23,759 bases of DNA from Acidobacteriota bacterium. Its GTDB lineage: Bacteria > Acidobacteriota > Vicinamibacteria > Vicinamibacterales > 2-12-FULL-66-21. The stretch covers positions 1-23,759 of the forward strand of contig JACDBQ010000541.1 of NCBI GenBank assembly GCA_013694845.1. Reading direction: 5' to 3'. Shown here piece after piece: positions 20,140 to 23,759 of this stretch. How positions within the stretch are numbered: position 1 is the stretch's first letter; each line of letters opens with the position of its first letter. Under the pieces are notes generated by a model. The model did not search any database and had not been told where the DNA came from. It saw only the letters and a list, made by a program, of their open reading frames with translations. The translations under genes and the position numbers were made by a program.

Positions 20140-22284
20140 TCAGTAGCGTGCCGTGTCCTGGATTGCCTTGAGCACGTCCGCGGACTGCGGCAGGATCACT
20201 TCTTCGAGATCGGGGCAATAGGCGACGGGTGTATCCAGGGCGGCGACGCGCTTCACCGGCGCGTCGAGGTACTCGAAGAGCTCCTCCCCGATCCGTGCCG
20301 CGATCTCCGCGCCGAATCCGCACGTCAGCTGATCTTCGTGCGCCACGATCACCCGATTCGTCTTCGTGACGGCTTCGGTGATGCCATCCCAGTCGTACGG
20401 AACGATCGAGCGGAGATCGATGACCATGGCACTGATCCCGTCTTTCTCGGCCTGCTGCGCCGCGAGGAGCGATCGCTGCACGAGCGCGCCGTAAGTGATG
20501 ACGACGACGTCGGTTCCCTCGCGGCGAACGGAGGATTTCCCGAAGGGGACCAGGTAGTCCGGGCCCGGGTATTCCGCCTTGTTGTAGGTCTGGCGATAGA
20601 GGTGCTTGTGTTCGAGGTAGAGCACCGGGTCGTCGCACCGGATCGCCGTCCGCAAGAGCCCGACGGCGTCCTGGGCGTTCGACGGGAAGACGACCCGGAT
20701 ACCCGGGCAGTGCGCGAAGATGCTTTCCCCGGACTGGCTGTGATACGGCGCGCCCCCCCGCAGGTATCCGCCGATGGCTGTTCTGACGACCACCGGGCAG
20801 GAGAAGGCGTTGCTCGACCGATACCGCATCATCGACATCTCGTCGCGAAGCTGCATCATCGCGGGCCAGATGTAGTCGAAGAACTGAATCTCGACCACCG
20901 GCTTGATGCCGCGGGTCGCCATGCCGATCGCGCGCCCGATGATGTTCGCCTCCGCGAGCGGGGTGTTGAAGACCCGGGTGCCTCCGAACGCCCGCTGCAG
21001 GCCGTGCGTGACCTTGAACACACCTCCCTTGCCGGGCACCGATTCGAGGGCGGACTCGCGGCTCGCGTCGGCGACATCCTCGCCGAAGACGACGATCCGG
21101 GGGTTCCGCGCCATCTCGTCCTTCATGGTGCGATTGATGGCTGAGACCATGGTGTCTGGCTTGCCGTCGGGCCGCGCCGTGGTGCTGAACGCCTCGGAGG
21201 CCGGGTCCACGTCCGGCGAATAGACGTACAGCGTGACCGTGTCGGCGGCCGGTTTTTCCGCCTTGACGGCGGCATCGGACGCGGCGTTGACTTCCTGCTC
21301 GACTGTCTTGACGAGCGCCTCGAGCTCCGCCTCGGTCGCGAGCCCTTCAGACACGAGGAAGGTCGCCATTCTCGTGATCGGATCACGCGTCGCTTCTTCG
21401 GCGCGCTCGTCTTTCGTCTTGTACAGCTTCTCGTCGTCGGACAGCGAATGCGAGTACGGCCGAACGACTTTGGCGTGAATCAGCGAAGGTCCCTTGCGCG
21501 CCCGGGCGTACGCGATGGCCTCCCCCGCGGCGCGGTAGCTGGCGATGAAGTCCGTTCCATCCACCGACTTGACGAGGAGGCCGGGGAATGAGGCGACCAG
21601 TTTGGACAGGTCGCCCCCTGCGGTCTGGACCTCGACCGGCACCGAGATGGCATAGCCGTTGTCCTCGATCACATAGACCACCGGCAACTTGCTGATGCAC
21701 GCCTGGTTCAGCGACTCCCAGAACTCACCCTCGCTCGACGTCCCTTCCCCGATCGAGACATAGACGACTTCATCGCGTTGAAACCGGGTGTCGCGCCCTT
21801 CGATGTCGGTGATCTTCTCGTAGAGTCCACCGGCTTCGGCGCAGCCGATCGCCTGCAGGCACTGAGTACCGGTAGGGCTCGACTGGGAGACGATGTTCAG
21901 CGCCTTGTGCCCCCAATGCGACGGCATCTGGCGCCCGCCGGAGTTGGGGTCGTCCTTGGCGCCGACGCCGCTCAGGAGCATTTCGAGCGGAGTCATCCCG
22001 ACCGAGAGGCACAGCGCCCGGTCACGGTAGTACGGATAGAACCAGTCATGCCCGGCTTTGAGCTGCATGCCGGCGGCCGTGAGGATCGCCTCGTGGCCGG
22101 CTCCGCTGATCTGGAAGAAAATCAGGCTTTGATTCTTGAGCTGGATTTCCTTGTCGTCGAGCTTTCGAGACAGGACCATCGTGCGGTAGGCGCCGCGCAG
22201 ATCGTCGCGCGTGAGACCGGCGAATGCCGTGGTGTTCCGCTCGGCCGCGGCGTTCTTGCCGTTGCTGACCGCCGTCGCTTTCAT
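20140..22284 (-). CDS. 2-oxoacid dehydrogenase E1, fused alpha and beta subunits
   Basis: A 714-residue thiamine diphosphate enzyme that decarboxylates 2-oxo acids (branched-chain or pyruvate type) and passes the acyl group to the lipoyl E2. Residues about 25-330 are the alpha part, with the TPP/Mg site GEG (179-181) through DNG (208-210), a variant of the common GDG...NN motif. A linker near 340-380 leads to the beta part, with VVFGEDV, GTRVFNTPLAEANIIGRAIG and the GGAPYHSQSGESIFAHCPG loop that faces the substrate channel. The fusion is seen in several bacterial phyla, and its substrate is often assigned as branched-chain 2-oxo acids; the sequence alone does not settle it. No E2 or E3 gene is nearby. 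Start ATG 22284 has GAGGA about 11 bases upstream. Confidence 0.93.
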   Translation of the reverse strand: MKATAVSNGKNAAAERNTTAFAGLTRDDLRGAYRTMVLSRKLDDKEIQLKNQSLIFFQISGAGHEAILTAAGMQLKAGHDWFYPYYRDRALCLSVGMTPLEMLLSGVGAKDDPNSGGRQMPSHWGHKALNIVSQSSPTGTQCLQAIGCAEAGGLYEKITDIEGRDTRFQRDEVVYVSIGEGTSSEGEFWESLNQACISKLPVVYVIEDNGYAISVPVEVQTAGGDLSKLVASFPGLLVKSVDGTDFIASYRAAGEAIAYARARKGPSLIHAKVVRPYSHSLSDDEKLYKTKDERAEEATRDPITRMATFLVSEGLATEAELEALVKTVEQEVNAASDAAVKAEKPAADTVTLYVYSPDVDPASEAFSTTARPDGKPDTMVSAINRTMKDEMARNPRIVVFGEDVADASRESALESVPGKGGVFKVTHGLQRAFGGTRVFNTPLAEANIIGRAIGMATRGIKPVVEIQFFDYIWPAMMQLRDEMSMMRYRSSNAFSCPVVVRTAIGGYLRGGAPYHSQSGESIFAHCPGIRVVFPSNAQDAVGLLRTAIRCDDPVLYLEHKHLYRQTYNKAEYPGPDYLVPFGKSSVRREGTDVVVITYGALVQRSLLAAQQAEKDGISAMVIDLRSIVPYDWDGITEAVTKTNRVIVAHEDQLTCGFGAEIAARIGEELFEYLDAPVKRVAALDTPVAYCPDLEEVILPQSADVLKAIQDTARY

Positions 22285-22309
22285 GCGTGCAGATTCCTCG
22301 TAAGATGAT

Positions 22310-22343
22310 CGGGACCTGGCCCCTGACAGGGTGCCTGTTCCCG
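22310..22343 (-). repeat. Hairpin in the E1 leader
   Basis: Outer arms CGGGA (22310-22314) and TCCCG (22339-22343) enclose a second hairpin CCTG-A-CAGG (22322-22330). It would lie in the E1 5' untranslated region if transcription starts from the minus-strand TATAAT. It could be a dispersed palindromic repeat or a leader hairpin; no riboswitch family is recognised. Confidence 0.45.
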
Positions 22344-22360
22344 CAGCGCGAAAACACTAC

Positions 22361-22368
22361 ATTATATT
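22361..22368. promoter_or_regulatory. Divergent overlapping -10 boxes (E1 gene and cupin-SDR operon)
   Basis: ATTATATT in an otherwise GC-rich gap reads as TATAAT on the minus strand (22366-22361, perfect) and TATATT on the + strand (22363-22368, 5 of 6). They would give starts near 22354 for the E1 gene and 22375 for the cupin gene. No good -35 is seen on either strand, so an activator may be required. Confidence 0.5.
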
Positions 22369-22403
22369 CCGGCACTTTCGCCGGCGCCCAGAAAGCAGGA
22401 TTC

Positions 22404-22805
22404 GTGAGTCAGCCCGCAAAGCTTCACCGGTGGGACGAGATCGAGCTCGACAAAGTCACCGAGATGATCTCCCGCAAGGTCGTCACTGGCGAGCGCGAGA
22501 TGCTCGCCCAGATCTACTTGAAAAAAGGCGCGCTCGTGCCGATGCATTCACACGAGAGCGAACAGATGACATACGTGCTGCAGGGCGCCCTGAAGTTCCT
22601 GATCGGCGGCGAAGAGATCACGGTCCGGGAAGGGGAGGTGCTGCACATCCCGTCGTGGGTCGAGCACCAGGCGGAGGCGCTCGACGACACGTTCGAACTG
22701 GATCTGTTCAGCCCGATCCGCCAGGACTGGCTGGACGGGACCGACACGTACTTCCACCGCAAGTCGGCAGCCAGCCGGGGGCCAGGGGACTCAGGTGAAA
22801 AATAA
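22404..22805 (+). CDS. Small cupin-domain protein
   Basis: A 133-residue single-domain cupin. Metal-binding motif 1 is clear: GALVPMHSHESEQMTYVLQG with its paired His, and motif 2 is GEVLHIPSWVEHQAEAL with the third His. Such proteins are dioxygenases, isomerases or simple binding proteins; the substrate cannot be read from the sequence. GTG 22404 is favoured by GCAGGA just upstream and because the family match begins there; an ATG at 22287 in the same frame would add 39 unlike residues and run through the promoter. The SDR gene follows with no gap after the TAA, so the two are coupled and probably act in one pathway. Confidence 0.82.
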   Translation: MSQPAKLHRWDEIELDKVTEMISRKVVTGEREMLAQIYLKKGALVPMHSHESEQMTYVLQGALKFLIGGEEITVREGEVLHIPSWVEHQAEALDDTFELDLFSPIRQDWLDGTDTYFHRKSAASRGPGDSGEK

Positions 22806-23597
22806 GTGAACCTCGACTTGCGCGACAAGTGCGCGATCGTGTGTGCGGCGAGCAAAGGCCTCGGGCGTGCGACCGCGCTGTCGCTGGCCCGTGAGGGGGC
22901 CCGTGTCGCTATCTGCGCGCGCTCGGAGGCGACGCTCGCGGCCACGGCCGCTGAGATCCATGCATCAACGGGTGCGCTGATCGTACCGATCGTGGCGGAC
23001 GTCGGTGTCGCCGACGATGTGGATAGGTTGGTGGACCATGCTGCGGCGGAGCTCGGCGCCGTCGACATCCTGATTACCAACACGGGCGGACCGAAGGCCG
23101 CGCCGTTCGTCGAACTCTCGGACGCGGACTGGCGCGAGGCGATCGACTCCCTGCTCATGAGCGTCGTCCGCCTCTCCCGCGCCGTGATTCCGCACATGCG
23201 CCGGCGGGGAGGCGGACGGATCATCAACATCACGTCCATCTCCGCGAAGCAGCCGGTCGAGGGCCTCGTCCTGTCGAACGCCCTGCGCGCGGGGATCACC
23301 GGTCTGGCGCGCACCATCGCAAACGAGCTCGCATCCGAGAAGATCCTGGTGAACTGTGTCGCGCCGGGTTACACCGCGACGGACCGGGTGATCGAGCTCG
23401 CCGAGGCGGCGTCGCAGCGGGAAGGCATCACCGCCGAAGCGGCCCAGGCGCGAACGGTGGCGACCATCCCGTTGCGGCGGCTCGCCACGACAGCGGAATT
23501 CGCCGACGTCGTGGCTTTTCTTGCGTCCGGACGCGCATCGTACGTGACCGGGACAACGCTGCAGATCGACGGAGGGTATGTGAGGGGGCTTTTGTAA
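22806..23597 (+). CDS. Atypical short-chain dehydrogenase/reductase lacking catalytic Tyr
   Basis: A 263-residue SDR with a complete Rossmann fold (VCAASKGLGRATAL at the N-terminus, NTGG at the fourth strand, TSIS in the fifth, VAPGYTATDR and GTTLQIDGGY near the end). The coenzyme loop has Ala14 in place of the first Gly. Ser144 is present, but the Tyr and Lys of the YxxxK motif are replaced: 13 residues on, the sequence is SNALR (Ser157, Arg161). A known group of beta-ketoacyl-ACP-reductase-like SDRs lacks the catalytic Tyr, so function is uncertain. GTG 22806 follows the cupin stop directly. Its TAA stop leads straight into a heptamer array. Confidence 0.85.
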   Translation: MNLDLRDKCAIVCAASKGLGRATALSLAREGARVAICARSEATLAATAAEIHASTGALIVPIVADVGVADDVDRLVDHAAAELGAVDILITNTGGPKAAPFVELSDADWREAIDSLLMSVVRLSRAVIPHMRRRGGGRIINITSISAKQPVEGLVLSNALRAGITGLARTIANELASEKILVNCVAPGYTATDRVIELAEAASQREGITAEAAQARTVATIPLRRLATTAEFADVVAFLASGRASYVTGTTLQIDGGYVRGLL

Positions 23598-23638
23598 TGC
23601 TGAATGTTGAATGCTGAATGCTGAAGTAATTCAGCATT
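23597..23638 (+). repeat. Heptamer array and hairpin after the SDR gene
   Basis: Units ATGCTGA, ATGTTGA, ATGCTGA, ATGCTGA (23597-23624) begin on the last base of the SDR stop codon. An inverted copy follows, so AATGCTGAA (23617-23625) and TTCAGCATT (23630-23638) form a perfect 9-bp stem with a 4-base loop. The hairpin lies between two convergent genes and could stop transcription from both sides, although no T tract is present. Confidence 0.75.
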
Positions 23639-23645
23639 GCCATCG

Positions 23646-23759
23646 TCAATGAATCCGATCCGACTTTCCGCCTGAGTAGACGTCGAATTTCCGTCGCAGG
23701 CGGTTCATCTTCCATTTGAGATAGCGATACTTGATTTCGGCGGTAAGACCGCCGCCGCC
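23646..23759 (-). CDS. C-terminal tail of a protein, gene continues past window
   Basis: The minus strand has an open frame of 37 codons from the window end to the TGA at 23648-23646. It begins with four Gly and contains a very basic segment (IKYRYLKWKMNRLRRKF) followed by DVYSGGKSDRIH. The gene converges on the SDR gene. The basic WKMNRLRRKF tail resembles the cytoplasmic C-terminus of rhomboid-family membrane proteases, but too little is visible to be sure. Confidence 0.5.
   Translation of the reverse strand, partial: GGGGLTAEIKYRYLKWKMNRLRRKFDVYSGGKSDRIH

Noticed and set aside
20131..21144. Open frame of 337 codons on the + strand inside the E1 gene
   Set aside because: Antisense to the well-conserved E1 beta part; no recognisable domain; Arg/Asp/His-rich shadow composition.

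Overview
This is a high-GC bacterial window (23.8 kb) with tightly packed genes, many 4-base ATGA/GTGA overlaps and very short intergenic gaps. The gene content suggests Acidobacteriota, perhaps the Vicinamibacteria group: zwf-opcA-gnd, a fused E1 alpha/beta 2-oxoacid dehydrogenase, a quinol oxidoreductase with cytochrome b fused to diheme cytochrome c, and heptanucleotide tandem repeats after stop codons. This assignment is inference from gene content; there is no rRNA here to confirm it.

Left part (1-5017). The window opens inside a HEAT-repeat protein, followed by a hairpin terminator. A two-gene bc-type quinol:cytochrome c oxidoreductase operon follows (Rieske protein, then the cytochrome b/IV/diheme c fusion). 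Next is a Phd/VapC toxin-antitoxin pair with an almost perfect 24-bp palindrome inside its promoter. Bases 3790-5017 hold no intact gene: they carry the 3' part of a SNF2-type helicase and a second, unidentified frame-shifted coding relic.

Middle (5018-9255). zwf, opcA and gnd form an oxidative pentose phosphate operon with 4-base overlaps. A small CBS-pair protein with a strong ribosome binding site follows.

Centre (9310-19004). A complete-looking gas vesicle operon of 12 genes starts at a good sigma70-type promoter placed so close to the first ATG that the transcript should be leaderless. The order is GvpJ/M-type, GvpA, soluble hybrid-sensing histidine kinase, single-domain response regulator, GvpF/L, GvpG, tandem ArsA/Get3-type ATPase, second GvpF/L, GvpS/J-type GvpA paralogue, third GvpF/L, GvpK, lipid kinase. 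GvpN, the usual AAA+ ATPase of such clusters, is not seen; the ArsA/Get3-like ATPase is the only ATPase in the cluster apart from the kinases. Many of the products carry basic, disordered or coiled-coil extensions. The embedded two-component pair and the tandem ArsA ATPase make this the most interesting part of the window.

Right part (18991-23759). On the minus strand lie a fused E1 alpha/beta dehydrogenase and a secreted beta-propeller protein. Divergent from them are a cupin and an atypical short-chain dehydrogenase that lacks the catalytic Tyr and Lys. Arrays of a heptamer (ATGCTGA) follow the stop codons of the E1 and SDR genes, and a degenerate array in the opposite, stop-free orientation lies inside the coding sequence of the propeller protein. 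The window ends in the C-terminal tail of a minus-strand gene.
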